Part shown: positions 8,944 through 18,185 of the stretch, in pieces
Layout: each line of letters opens with the position of its first letter
Numbering within the stretch: position 1 is the first letter of the stretch
Assembly: GCF_038502225.1 (NCBI RefSeq)
Contig: NC_091303.1
Location: forward strand, 23,312,486-23,376,485
Source: Cherax quadricarinatus
Taxonomy: Eukaryota; Arthropoda; Malacostraca; Decapoda; Parastacidae
DNA length: 64,000 bases
Direction of reading: 5' to 3'
The notes under the pieces: generated by a model
Seen by the model: only the letters and a program-made list of their open reading frames with translations
The model's database searches: none
What the model was told of the DNA's origin: nothing
Position numbers and translations under genes: made by a program

Positions 8944-9572
8944 ATAAGAACATAAGAAAGAAAGAACACTGCAACAGGCCCACTAACCCATGCAGAACAG
9001 GTCCATGTCCCCTCCCCATATTAGACCAAAGACCCATCCCCCCGGATTAGCCCAATGACCCACCCAGTCTGGTCATCTCCACTTAAGGATGGAACACAGC
9101 ACCAGACCCAGCAGCACAAGCTAGTAAGGTCCAACTCACACCCATCCACACCCACTCATGTATTTATCTAACCTATTTTTAAAACTACACAACGTTTTAG
9201 CCTCAATAACTGTACTCGGGAGTTTGTTCCACTCATCCACAACTCTATTACCAAACCAGTGCTTTCCTGTATCCTTCCTGAATCTGAATTTTTCCAATTT
9301 GAAACCATTGCTGCGAGTCCTGTCTTGGCTGGAAATTTTCAGCATGCTATTTACATCCACTTTATTTATTCCTGTTTTCCATTTATACACCTCGATCATA
9401 TCCCCCCTAATTCTACGCCTTTCGAGAGAGTGCAGATTTAAGGCCCTCAGTCTATCCTCATAGGGAAGATTTCTGATACATGGGATCATCTTCGTCATCC
9501 TCCTCTGTACGCTCTCCAGAGCATTAATATCCATTCTGTAATACGGTGACCAGAACTGAGCAGCATAGTCTA
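8944..9572 (-). pseudogene. LINE-A2 3' half: C-terminal RT domain and 3' UTR
   Basis: The minus strand encodes HIDYAAQFWSPYYRMDINALE, MTKMIPCIRNLPYEDRLRAL, LHSLERRRIRGDMIEVYKWK and a terminal KYMSGCGWV. The stop is at 9136. The 3' UTR runs to the tail CTTTCTTATGTTCTTA at about 8944. The reading frame is continuous with 19187-19454: removing the LTR element and one GTCTA copy restores the RPHLD-YAAQFW junction. This part is better preserved than LINE-A1. Confidence 0.9.
9568..9572. repeat. Target-site duplication GTCTA (left)
   Basis: Identical to 19182-19186 on the other side of the LTR element. Five base pairs is typical for Ty3/gypsy integrases. Confidence 0.9.
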
Positions 9573-9766
9573 TGTGAGGGAAAAGTTCAATAGACAGGAG
9601 TAGCGAGGGAGTATATAGTAACAATAGTTTCATTGCCGGTAGGGTAAGTCCAGCTCCCGCTATGTTCGTCAGTTTTTATTCTTTTTCTATGCATTAATTT
9701 TCCTGAGGAGGAGCCAGCCTTAGTAATACTGACTGAAGTTGTTACAGGGCTGAGTAAGCCTTCACA
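9573..9766 (+). repeat. 5' LTR, internally deleted (194 bp)
   Basis: It begins TGTGAGGGAAAAG and ends AAGCCTTCACA. It matches the two ends of the 987-bp 3' LTR but lacks about 770 bp of the middle. The join is near CGCTATGTT, where TAT is shared by both sides of the missing segment. About 6 substitutions are visible over the shared 194 bp. Five are C in this LTR against T in the 3' LTR. Without the deleted U3/R part it is unlikely to be a working promoter. Confidence 0.9.
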
Positions 9767-9768
9767 AG

Positions 9769-9786
9769 TGGCGACCTTGCCAGGAT
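9769..9786 (+). promoter_or_regulatory. Probable primer binding site
   Basis: Two bases after the LTR end comes TGGCGACCTTGCCAGGAT. A primer binding site begins TGG, complementary to the CCA end of a tRNA. I have not assigned the tRNA. Confidence 0.6.
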
Positions 9787-10216
9787 CAACTCGACTGAAT
9801 CAAGATTCAACTCCATCTCGAATCTACCATTGGAACTTCAACGCCGCATACCACAGACGGTTACCACCAGCCATGAGTAATCATTCTCTATGGTAGGACT
9901 ACAGTACAGGTATTTAAAAGATTTGGTGATTGTTATAGTCTCAATTTATTGTAAGTCAAGTAAAGGCAGGAATACTAGTTAATTCTGCCATCTATTTTTG
10001 TGTGAGCTTGAAACACTTTCGAGGATTAGACTCTAGGGACCCGAGATTTTCCAGTGACAATTTGTTTCATTGAGCTCTTTATTATATCAAGGGAACTGTC
10101 GTAGGACACTCTTGATTTGTTGGTGAGAAGATTGGATGGTCAAGGGACCCCATTCTACTTACTGTTTGCTCGGAGCCAGCATAGAACCCTTCGTTTTCAT
10201 TAATACATATTGCTTA
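9787..10216 (+). other. 5' leader of the LTR element
   Basis: Untranslated leader between the primer binding site and the LINE-B insertion. It continues at 12611-12727 and reaches the Gag start at 13584 after the second insertion. No gene is seen here. Confidence 0.7.
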
Positions 10217-12600
10217 TAAACTAAAAGAGGAGGCAGTTAGGGTAAGATATAAACAGCTATTGGAGGATAGATGGGCTAATGAGAGCATGGGCAATGGGGT
10301 CGAAGAGGTATGGGGTAGGTTTAAAAATGTAGTGTTAGAGTGTTCAGCAGAAGTTTGTGGTTACAGGAAAGTGGGTGCAGGAGGGAAGAGGAGCGATTGG
10401 TGGAATGATGATGTAAAGAGAGTAGTAAGGGAGAAAAAGTTAGCATATGAGAAGTTTTTACAAAGTAGAAGTGATGCAAGGAGGGAAGAGTATATGGAGA
10501 AAAAGAGAGAGGTTAAGAGAGTGGTGAAGCAATGTAAAAAGAGAGCAAATGAGAGAGTGGGTGAGATGTTATCAACAAATTTTGTTGAAAATAAGAAAAA
10601 GTTTTGGAGTGAGATTAACAAGTTAAGAAAGCCTAGAGAACAAATGGATTTGTCAGTTAAAAATAGGAGAGGAGAGTTATTAAATGGAGAGTTAGAGGTA
10701 TTGGGAAGATGGAGGGAATATTTTGAGGAATTGTTAAATGTTGATGAAGATAGGGAAGCTGTGATTTCGTGTATAGGGCAAGGAGGAATAACATCTTGTA
10801 GGAGTGAGGAAGAGCCAGTTGTGAGTGTGGGGGAAGTTCGTGAGGCAGTAGGTAAAATGAAAGGGGGTAAGGCAGCCGGGATTGATGGGATAAAGATAGA
10901 AATGTTAAAAGCAGGTGGGGATATAGTTTTGGAGTGGTTGGTGCAATTATTTAATAAATGTATGGAAGAGGGTAAGGTACCTAGGGATTGGCAGAGAGCA
11001 TGCATAGTTCCTTTGTATAAAGGCAAAGGGGATAAAAGAGAGTGCAAAAATTATAGGGGGATAAGTCTGTTGAGTGTACCTGGTAAAGTGTATGGTAGAG
11101 TTATAATTGAAAGAATTAAGAGTAAGACGGAGAATAGGATAGCAGATGAACAAGGAGGCTTTAGGAAAGGTAGGGGGTGTGTGGACCAGGTGTTTACAGT
11201 GAAACATATAAGTGAACAGTATTTAGATAAGGCTAAAGAGGTCTTTGTGGCATTTATGGATTTGGAAAAGGCGTATGACAGGGTGGATAGGGGGGCAATG
11301 TGGCAGATGTTGCAAGTGTATGGTGTAGGAGGTAGGTTACTGAAAGCAGTGAAGAGTTTTTACGAGGATAGTGAGGCTCAAGTTAGAGTATGTAGGAAAG
11401 AGGGAAATTTTTTCCCAGTAAAAGTAGGCCTTAGACAAGGATGTGTGATGTCACCGTGGTTGTTTAATATATTTATAGATGGGGTTGTAAGAGAAGTAAA
11501 TGCGAGGGTCTTGGCAAGAGGCGTGGAGTTAAAAGATAAAGAATCACACACAAAGTGGGAGTTGTCACAGCTGCTCTTTGCTGATGACACTGTGCTCTTG
11601 GGAGATTCTGAAGAGAAGCTGCAGAGATTGGTGGATGAATTTGGTAGGGTGTGCAAAAGAAGAAAATTAAAGGTGAATACAGGAAAGAGTAAGGTTATGA
11701 GGATAACAAAAAGATTAGGTGATGAAAGATTGAATATCAGATTGGAGGGAGAGAGTATGGAGGAGGTGAACGTATTCAGATATTTGGGAGTGGACGTGTC
11801 AGCGGATGGGTCTATGAAAGATGAGGTGAATCATAGAATTGATGAGGGAAAAAGAGTGAGTGGTGCACTTAGGAGTCTGTGGAGACAAAGAACTTTGTCC
11901 TTGGAGGCAAAGAGGGGAATGTATGAGAGTATAGTTTTACCAACGCTCTTATATGGGTGTGAAGCGTGGGTGATGAATGTTGCAGCGAGGAGAAGGCTGG
12001 AGGCAGTGGAGATGTCATGTCTGAGGGCAATGTGTGGTGTGAATATAATGCAGAGAATTCGTAGTTTGGAAGTTAGGAGGAGGTGCGGGATTACCAAAAC
12101 TGTTGTCCAGAGGGCTGAGGAAGGGTTGTTGAGGTGGTTCGGACATGTAGAGAGAATGGAGCGAAACAGAATGACTTCAAGAGTGTATCAGTCTGTAGTG
12201 GAAGGAAGGCGGGGTAGGGGTCGGCCTAGGAAGGGTTGGAGAGAGGGGGTAAAGGAGGTTTTGTGTGCGAGGGGCTTGGACTTCCAGCAGGCATGCGTGA
12301 GCGTGTTTGATAGGAGTGAATGGAGACAAATGGTTTTTAATACTTGACGTGCTGTTGGAGTGTGAGCAAAGTAACATTTATGAAGGGATTCAGGGAAACC
12401 GGCAGGCCGGACTTGAGTCCTGGAGATGGGAAGTACAGTGCCTGCACTCTGAAGGAGGGGTGTTAATGTTGCAGTTTAAAAACTGTAGTGTAGAGCACCC
12501 TTCTGGCAAGACAGTGATGGAGTGAATGATGGTGAAAGTTTTTCTTTTTCGGGCCACCCTGCCTTGGTGGGAATCGGCCAGTGTGATAATAAAAAAAAAA
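10217..12600 (+). mobile_element. LINE-B1: RTE-like non-LTR retrotransposon, 5'-truncated
   Basis: 2.4 kb, with a 10-bp target duplication ATATTGCTTA at 10207-10216 and 12601-12610. It has one long open frame (10260-12347), a 250-bp 3' UTR and an A-rich end (ATAATAAAAAAAAAA). The endonuclease domain is missing through 5' truncation. It lies inside the leader of the LTR element and is therefore younger. It is nearly identical to LINE-B2 at 33977-36454 on the other strand. Confidence 0.9.
10260..12347 (+). CDS. LINE-B1 reverse transcriptase (open, 695 codons, truncated)
   Basis: Reverse transcriptase part of a LINE polyprotein. Residues 1-190 are a charged linker. RT motifs follow: KMKGGKAAGIDGIKIEML (about 199-216), NYRGISLLSVPGKVYGRV (264-281), GGFRKGRGCVDQVF (299-312), the first catalytic aspartate in AFMDLEKAYDRV (331-342) and the FADD box at 440-443 (11577-11588). 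The C-terminal third has LLYGCEAWV, a LRWFGHVERM motif and GRRGRGRPRKGW, as in RTE-type LINEs. There are no internal stops. The first codon is ATG, but the real protein begins further upstream, as LINE-B2 shows by continuing into an SDHFLVVATL endonuclease end. The RT might be catalytically intact, but the element cannot move by itself. Confidence 0.85.
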   Translation: MEDRWANESMGNGVEEVWGRFKNVVLECSAEVCGYRKVGAGGKRSDWWNDDVKRVVREKKLAYEKFLQSRSDARREEYMEKKREVKRVVKQCKKRANERVGEMLSTNFVENKKKFWSEINKLRKPREQMDLSVKNRRGELLNGELEVLGRWREYFEELLNVDEDREAVISCIGQGGITSCRSEEEPVVSVGEVREAVGKMKGGKAAGIDGIKIEMLKAGGDIVLEWLVQLFNKCMEEGKVPRDWQRACIVPLYKGKGDKRECKNYRGISLLSVPGKVYGRVIIERIKSKTENRIADEQGGFRKGRGCVDQVFTVKHISEQYLDKAKEVFVAFMDLEKAYDRVDRGAMWQMLQVYGVGGRLLKAVKSFYEDSEAQVRVCRKEGNFFPVKVGLRQGCVMSPWLFNIFIDGVVREVNARVLARGVELKDKESHTKWELSQLLFADDTVLLGDSEEKLQRLVDEFGRVCKRRKLKVNTGKSKVMRITKRLGDERLNIRLEGESMEEVNVFRYLGVDVSADGSMKDEVNHRIDEGKRVSGALRSLWRQRTLSLEAKRGMYESIVLPTLLYGCEAWVMNVAARRRLEAVEMSCLRAMCGVNIMQRIRSLEVRRRCGITKTVVQRAEEGLLRWFGHVERMERNRMTSRVYQSVVEGRRGRGRPRKGWREGVKEVLCARGLDFQQACVSVFDRSEWRQMVFNT

Positions 12601-12610
12601 ATATTGCTTA

Positions 12611-12714
12611 ATTGAAGCAGGGATCAAGCCCTCTGGTTTATTTACAGTTTGAATGGAGCAGGAATTGAACCCTCCATTTTCTTTGATACCCATTTCATTT
12701 TTCCCCTTTAAGTT
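12611..12714 (+). other. Continuation of the LTR-element leader
   Basis: Sequence between the LINE-B1 right duplication and the left duplication of the Penelope insertion. It contains two similar AGCAGG...CCCTC phrases. No gene. Confidence 0.6.
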
Positions 12715-12768
12715 TAAGTTATTCTTGATAAATTAGACACATGTGCAACTCTTGGGTATCTTTATTGA

Positions 12769-12803
12769 GGAAACGTTTCGCCACACAGTGGCTTCATCAG
12801 TCC
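12769..12803 (-). ncRNA. Hammerhead motif H3
   Basis: Minus-strand copy with core CUGAUGA, helix II GCCAC-UGU-GUGGC, GAAA, CGU, U, and helix I GGA/UCC. Same sequence as H4. All invariant positions are intact. Confidence 0.75.
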
Positions 12804-13460
12804 ATACAAAGGAGAATCTTGAAGAACAGGAGGAGAATGAGGTAATCAGTCCCTCAACCTTGAGTCGATGTGGTCAGGCCATCAATCTTGAATAGAATAC
12901 GGCATACGTGCTGAGAAGGAGCTTATAAACCGTTGGCAGGAGAGGTGAAGCAGTCATAGGTCGTGTAACATTTGTTCAATGTTGAAGTAGGTCGTGCCCA
13001 AGAATTAGGCAAGCGAAGAATTCCCAAGTATTAAGATCCCAAGAAGTTGCAGTTTCTGACAGGTTTGTAGATGAATGGTTCAGAGAACCGACATGTTGAT
13101 AAATTAGACACATGTGCAACTCTTGGGTATCTTTATTGGGTATCTTGCACATGTGTCTAATTTATCAACATGTCGGTTCTCTGAACCATTCATCTACAAA
13201 CCTGTCAGACACTGCAACTTCTTGGGATCTTAATACTTGGGAATTCTTCGCTTGCCTAATTCTTGGGCACGACCTACTTCAACATTGAACAAATGTTACA
13301 CGACCTATGACTGCTTCACCTCTCCTGCTAACGGTTTATAAGCTCCTTCTCAGCACGTATGCCGTATTCTATTCAAGATTGATGGCCTGACCACATCGTC
13401 TCAAGGTTGAGGGACTGATTACCTCATTCTCCTCCTGTTCTTCAATATTCTCCTTTGTAT

Positions 13461-13495
13461 GGACTGATGAAGCCACTGTGTGGCGAAACGTTTCC
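13461..13495 (+). ncRNA. Hammerhead motif H4
   Basis: Helix I GGA (13461-13463) pairs with UCC (13493-13495). Core CUGAUGA is at 13464-13470, followed by one extra A. Helix II is a 5-bp GCCAC/GUGGC stem (13472-13476 and 13480-13484). GAAA is at 13485-13488, then CGU, with U13492 as the expected cleavage nucleotide. More distally, GUAU upstream can pair with AUAC downstream, extending helix I across an internal loop. This is the best-preserved core in the window together with H1. Confidence 0.78.
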
Positions 13496-13583
13496 TCAAT
13501 AAAGATACCCAAGAGTTGCACATGTGTCTAATTTATCAACATGTCGGTTCTCTGAACCATTCATCTAAGTTATTCTTGCAAGT

Positions 13584-14031
13584 ATGGAGAAATACCAGTT
13601 TTGGATGACCGCTGGAAGTAAGTTAGGAATAACGGAAAAATTTAGAATCTTTCATTAGTGCTAAGATCCAGGAAAGAATTGAAAGAGAGAGAATTGAGAG
13701 AGAAGAGAGACAGTTAAAATGGGAAAGACAAGAGGAAAAGGAGAGAGAGAGAATCAAAAGAGAAAACCAAGATAGACAGTTAGAAAGAGAGAGAGAAGAC
13801 AAAAAGGAGCGTGATAGACTTGATCGTGAGGAGAGAGCTAGAGTACATGAGGAACAAGTTAAATTAAGAGAACTTGAGGAAAGAGCAAGGGATAGAGAAG
13901 TTGAGGCAAAAGCTACAGAACGTGAGGAAAAAGCTAGAGAACTTGAGTTAAGAGAGAGAGAAAAAGATTGCGAACTCGAAAAAGCTCGCCTTGAATTAGA
14001 GAAGAAAAAGTTAACTCTTACACAAGAATAA
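13584..14031 (+). pseudogene. Gag N-terminal coiled-coil region of the LTR element
   Basis: Starts at ATG 13584 with MEKYQFWMTAGSKLG. The frame then shifts by one base near 13650 and continues as a long charged helix rich in RER, EER and KARELE repeats, very likely a coiled coil. It ends at TAA 14029-14031. The frame is the same as the Gag core that follows, so this single codon separates the two. Gag forms the virus-like particle of the element. It is broken by one frameshift and one stop. Confidence 0.8.
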
Positions 14032-15492
14032 TTAGAGGAAGGAGTAATTGAACATCATGCAGCTACTGCACATATTCCAATACCTAATTTACCTCCCTTC
14101 ACAGAGGGTGAAGATATTACTTCATACATTATCAGGTTTGAAAATACCGCTACCCTCTGTGAATGGCCTGCTGACACCTGGGCTACCAGGTTAGGAATGT
14201 TATTTTCTGGTACAGCTTTGACTATCTATGCAACTTTGTCGCAGGATATCATATGTAATTATAACCTACTGAAGAAGGCAATCCTTAAAGCATACCAAAA
14301 AACCACCAATTCTTACAGGAAAGATTTCAGGTATGCCACCTTACAGCTTGGCCAAAACTTTCAGCAGTTACAGGTAACACTCTTTCGTTTGTTCGACTTT
14401 TGGATAGAGAGTTCAGGAATTGATCACAGTTATGAATCTCTTAGAGACTTCATGGTTGCTGACCAGTTCCTGACAGCTCTTCCTCACCAGATACGAACAT
14501 TCATTAGAGAACGTAACCTGATTAAAGCTGATGAAGTTGCTGAGGCCGCTGACTTGTATGCTGAGGCTCACAATTCCTATAAAGACCTAAAGGGATCGAA
14601 CCCTAAGGGCAAGGGTTCATCAGACCTTAAGAAATCAAAGCCTCTACTGGAAAGTAAAATGGCTTCTTTTATTCCTGTTTGTCATTTGTGTGGTGTTAAG
14701 GGACATAAACGTTCCGATTGTCCTTCTAAGAAGGTCCAAAAAGTTGGAAGATGTTTTAAAGACTGTAATGACCAAGCACCCTTCTGTTCAGGAACAGTTA
14801 ATGGACTTAATGTATCTACCATTTTACGAGACACTGGATGCACATGTATAGTAATTTCTGATAAGCTGTTCCCTAATCTTAAAGAAACTCATTCCTCTGC
14901 TATACTTTCAGACTACTTGGGCCGTACAGATACTTTTCCTACCATCCGTTGTTACATTAGGTCTAAATGGTTCACAGGTTGGTCTGAAGCCGTACTAGCT
15001 CCCATCACTTCTTGTTCCGTACTAATAGGTAATGTAAAAGGTGCCATTCTTCCTTCTGAGGTTGACCTTTCATCACCAAAAATGGACATAAGTGTTTCAG
15101 ATCCTCTCTCTGTAGAGTCAGAGAAGCCTCTCGAAAGTTCAGATGAGACAATGTCTCGTGAGATTCATGTGGGATTAAAAACCAGTGATGCTACTCTCGA
15201 AAGCGAGGTAGTAGGATCACCGGTTCACTTGTTAGATGAAAGTGAAGATATCACCTCCGATACTATAAATGTCCTGACTAGGGCTCAGACCAAAGCCCAG
15301 GCTTCTCCTACTGTCCATCCTTTGATTTTCCCTGACTTCAAGCCTTTAGATATATCAAAGGACTCCTTTGTCAATTTACAACGTAATTGCTCTTCGCTTC
15401 AGAATTGTCATAATGCAGCTAAACAAAATCAAGTTATCCAAAGGAAAAACTTTTCATATAAATTTGAATATATAAAAGGTATCTTGTACTAG
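14032..15492 (+). pseudogene. Gag core, zinc knuckle and aspartic protease
   Basis: The capsid-like part begins with IPNLPPFTEGEDITSYIIRFEN before the first ATG at 14197. The CCHC zinc knuckle CHLCGVKGHKRSDC is at 14680-14721. The retropepsin motif is ILRDTGCTC, with DTG at 14830-14838. A long serine- and acid-rich linker follows. TAG at 15490-15492 ends the frame. Reading through it gives an integrase N-terminus (LVVPSQCRETVLKMAHDLPVAGH) in the same frame, so one codon separates Gag-PR from INT. The stop could be an inactivating mutation or a readthrough stop. I favour mutation because other breaks are present. Confidence 0.85.
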
Positions 15493-16422
15493 TCAGTATT
15501 CAAATTAAATTCAGATGAGATAGACTATTCCATCTTAGTTGTTCCAAGTCAATGCAGAGAGACTGTTCTTAAAATGGCTCATGACCTGCCAGTGGCCGGA
15601 CATTTCTCGCATTGTAAAACCTTAAATAAAATTAGGGAAACCTATTTTTGGCCAAAAATGTCCTCAGATGTCACTACCTATTGTAGATCGTGTAAAGTTT
15701 GCCAACTGTCATCCTCCCGAGGTACCAGGCGAGTACCTATGGTCAAAATGCCAGTTTTTACGGTACCCTTTGAAAGAGTAGCTATTGACATCGTTGGTCC
15801 TTTATCTCCACTTTCATCTGGGGGACATAGATATATATTAACATTAGTTGATTATGCTTCGAGTTTCCCTGAAGCCGTACCCTTAAAGACCATAACTACT
15901 ACAGAGGTTGCTGAAGCCCTTTTGTCCATCTTCTCCAGAGTGGGCATCCCTAGAGAAATTTTGTCTGACCGTGGGACACAATTCACATCTGACTTAATGC
16001 AACATCTATACCAACTTCTGGGAGTGAAGCCTCTCTTCACCACACCCTATCATCCCAGCTGTAATGGGAGGATTGAGCGCCAGCATTCGATTCTCAAGTC
16101 CATTTTAAGGAAACTTTGCTCCCTTAAATCTAAGGAGTGGCATCGTTACCTACCCTGTGCTTTGTTTGCCATGAGGGAAGTTCCCAGTGACTCTTTGGGG
16201 TTTTCACCTTTTGAACTTCTCTATGGTAGACAGGCTAGAGGTCCATTGTCCATCCTTCATGACTTATGGACTAATGAGGAGGTAAATGCTGAAGTTCAGT
16301 CTTCTTACCAGTTTCTCCTTGACCTTAGATCCAAACTTGAGGAGACCTCTGACATAGTTTCGAAAAGCTTACACTTGTCAATGGACCAGTACAAAACCTA
16401 TTTTGCCTATCAAGTCAAATAA
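15493..16422 (+). pseudogene. Integrase (zinc-binding domain and DDE core)
   Basis: Joins the cDNA copy to host DNA. From the ATG at 15574, the H2C2 zinc finger uses H3, H10, C37 and C40 (AHDLPVAGH to CRSCKVCQ). The catalytic triad is D72 (AIDIVGPL), D132 (LSDRGTQF) and E168 (NGRIERQ). D132 to E168 keeps the D-35-E spacing. All three are intact. The frame ends at TAA at about 16420. A GPY/F module (AWKGPYKVLK...YLIEVKGEPKLYHINIL) follows in the next frame. The segment normally joining them seems to be missing, so a small frame-changing deletion near 16400 is likely. Confidence 0.9.
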
Positions 16423-18103
16423 ATTATTAGTAGCATGGAAAGGTCCATATAAAGTATTAAAAATTTGTGGGAAGGTTGATTACCTCATAGAAGTCAAGGG
16501 GGAACCTAAGCTCTATCATATAAACATCCTTAAGAAATATTACCGAAGAAATTCGGTTAACTGCCTTAATAACTTTGACTTAGTTTTTCCACACGAACTT
16601 GATAAGACAACTGAAGAATGTGAGGTGTGTGTAATTGACACCTCTAACTTAGACTATGACGGAGAACTACATGACTTGGTGACTCTTGACCACTCGGGCG
16701 CAACCAACATTAATATTAATGAATCTATGGATGACCATAAGAGACATGAACTACTTCAATGTGTGAGTAACTTTTCAGACGTCTTTACTGATATTCCAGG
16801 TGTTACCTCCACGGTAGTCCATAAGATTGACTTAGTGACTGACAATCCTATCAAACGGAAATTATACCCAGTTCCAGTTCACCTTAGGGATGCATTTGAC
16901 CGAGAGGTAGACAAATTATTAAAACTAAAGATCATTGAACCTTCAGTATCTGCATATTGCTCACCAGTAGTCATGGTTAAGAAGGAGGATAATTCATATA
17001 GACTTGCTATTGACTTCAGAGGCCTTAATGCTATAACTCGGTGGGATGCTGAGCCTATGCCCTTAATAGATAGCGATCTACACAAATTTTATGACGCTTC
17101 CTTCTTTTCAGAGATTGATATTGCGCAGGCATATCATCAAGTAATGTTAGATCCTTCTTCTAAGCAGTACACCGCTTTTCCTACACACCAAGGACTGATG
17201 CAGTATAGAACTATGCCCTTCGGTTTGGTAACTGCCTGTGCTACCTACGTGAGACTGATGAGAAAGGTCTTGGGTAATATGCCAAATGTTTCAGTTTATT
17301 TTGATAACATTTACGTAATGACATCCACGTGGGGTGAACATATCCATACATTAACATCAGTTTTACGTAGGTTACGCTCACATGGCCTCACTGCCAAGCC
17401 GAAGAAATGCTTCCTTGGGTATAACAAGATTAGATATCTTGGACTGATACTTTCTAATAACTCTTTGCAGTCTCTCCCCAGTAAGATCAAAGCTTTATTA
17501 GAATTTAAATTCCCCAAAACCAAGAAGCTCATGCGTAGCTTTCTTGGTTCTGTAAATTTTTATGCACGGTTTATCCCGAACCTTACTGATCTTACAGGCA
17601 TCTTATCTGACTTCCTTAAAAAGTCTGTGAAGGAACCTCTTGAACTTTCCGACGTAGCTCGGGAAAAGTTTAATGAGATTAAAAATGTCTTCTCGAAAGA
17701 CCCTATACTTAAGATTCCAGATATTAATAAAACATTTTGTTTAAGAACTGATGCCTCCAATACTGGCATAGGTGCAGTGTTACTACAATACCATGATGGT
17801 ACTCCCTTCCCTGTATGCTTCCTAAGCTGGAAACTCCTTCCCGCAGAAACGAGATACTCCACCATAGAAAAGGAATGTTTGGCTCTTGTGTGGGGTATCT
17901 CCAAGCTTAAATTTTATCTACTGGGAAAAGAATTCACTTTAGAAACGGATCACAAACCTTTGATATACCTAGAAACTTTTAAGGGAACCAACAGTCGCCT
18001 CTTGAGGTTGACATTGGCTCTCCAAGCTTTTAAGTTCCATATAGTGTATATCAATGGTTCATCCAATTATTTCTCTGACTGGCTAAGTCGTGACAATCAG
18101 TAG
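16403..18103 (+). CDS. GPY/F module, reverse transcriptase and RNase H (566 codons, altered active site)
   Basis: Residues 11-45 are the integrase GPY/F tail. RT covers about 140-345: KLYPVPVHLR, IIEPSVSAYCSPVVMVKK, LAIDFRGLN, the first catalytic aspartate in FSEIDIAQAYHQ (D239) and MPFGLVTACATYVRLM. The position of the YxDD box reads YFDN (299-302, codons to 17308), so the second aspartate is asparagine. RNase H spans about 440-566, with D450 in LRTDASNTGIG, E488/E491, D516 in LETDHKPL and D559. The frame is open throughout, but the protein is probably inactive in DNA synthesis. A polypurine tract and the 3' LTR follow directly, and no integrase comes after RNase H. Confidence 0.85.
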   Translation: MPIKSNKLLVAWKGPYKVLKICGKVDYLIEVKGEPKLYHINILKKYYRRNSVNCLNNFDLVFPHELDKTTEECEVCVIDTSNLDYDGELHDLVTLDHSGATNININESMDDHKRHELLQCVSNFSDVFTDIPGVTSTVVHKIDLVTDNPIKRKLYPVPVHLRDAFDREVDKLLKLKIIEPSVSAYCSPVVMVKKEDNSYRLAIDFRGLNAITRWDAEPMPLIDSDLHKFYDASFFSEIDIAQAYHQVMLDPSSKQYTAFPTHQGLMQYRTMPFGLVTACATYVRLMRKVLGNMPNVSVYFDNIYVMTSTWGEHIHTLTSVLRRLRSHGLTAKPKKCFLGYNKIRYLGLILSNNSLQSLPSKIKALLEFKFPKTKKLMRSFLGSVNFYARFIPNLTDLTGILSDFLKKSVKEPLELSDVAREKFNEIKNVFSKDPILKIPDINKTFCLRTDASNTGIGAVLLQYHDGTPFPVCFLSWKLLPAETRYSTIEKECLALVWGISKLKFYLLGKEFTLETDHKPLIYLETFKGTNSRLLRLTLALQAFKFHIVYINGSSNYFSDWLSRDNQ

Positions 18104-18185
18104 AAGATTTGTTGTCTTACGCAACTTCCATGTGTTAGAACTGTTTCCTCGCCTTTTCTTATACTCCTTGACTATAAGTCTTGGT

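Larger units (their letters stand above)
12728..13565. mobile_element. Inverted pair of Penelope terminal repeats (large palindrome)
   Basis: An 838-bp insertion with a perfect 13-bp duplication TAAGTTATTCTTG (12715-12727 and 13566-13578). The left arm, 12728-13130, is a near-perfect reverse complement of 13150-13555, with only a few differences and a very short centre near 13140. Each arm has a complete hammerhead core. The right arm has the order tail, repeat start (CTGTCAGACACTGCAAC), body, ribozyme, tail. That is, one truncated tail is followed by a full terminal repeat. There is no coding sequence. Penelope-like elements are known for direct and inverted terminal repeats and for duplications of this length. 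Confidence 0.9.

Noticed and set aside
10361..11047. Minus-strand frame of 228 codons inside LINE-B1
   Set aside because: It is antisense to the RT frame, with leucine/serine-rich composition caused by the purine-rich sense strand. The same antisense frame recurs in LINE-B2.
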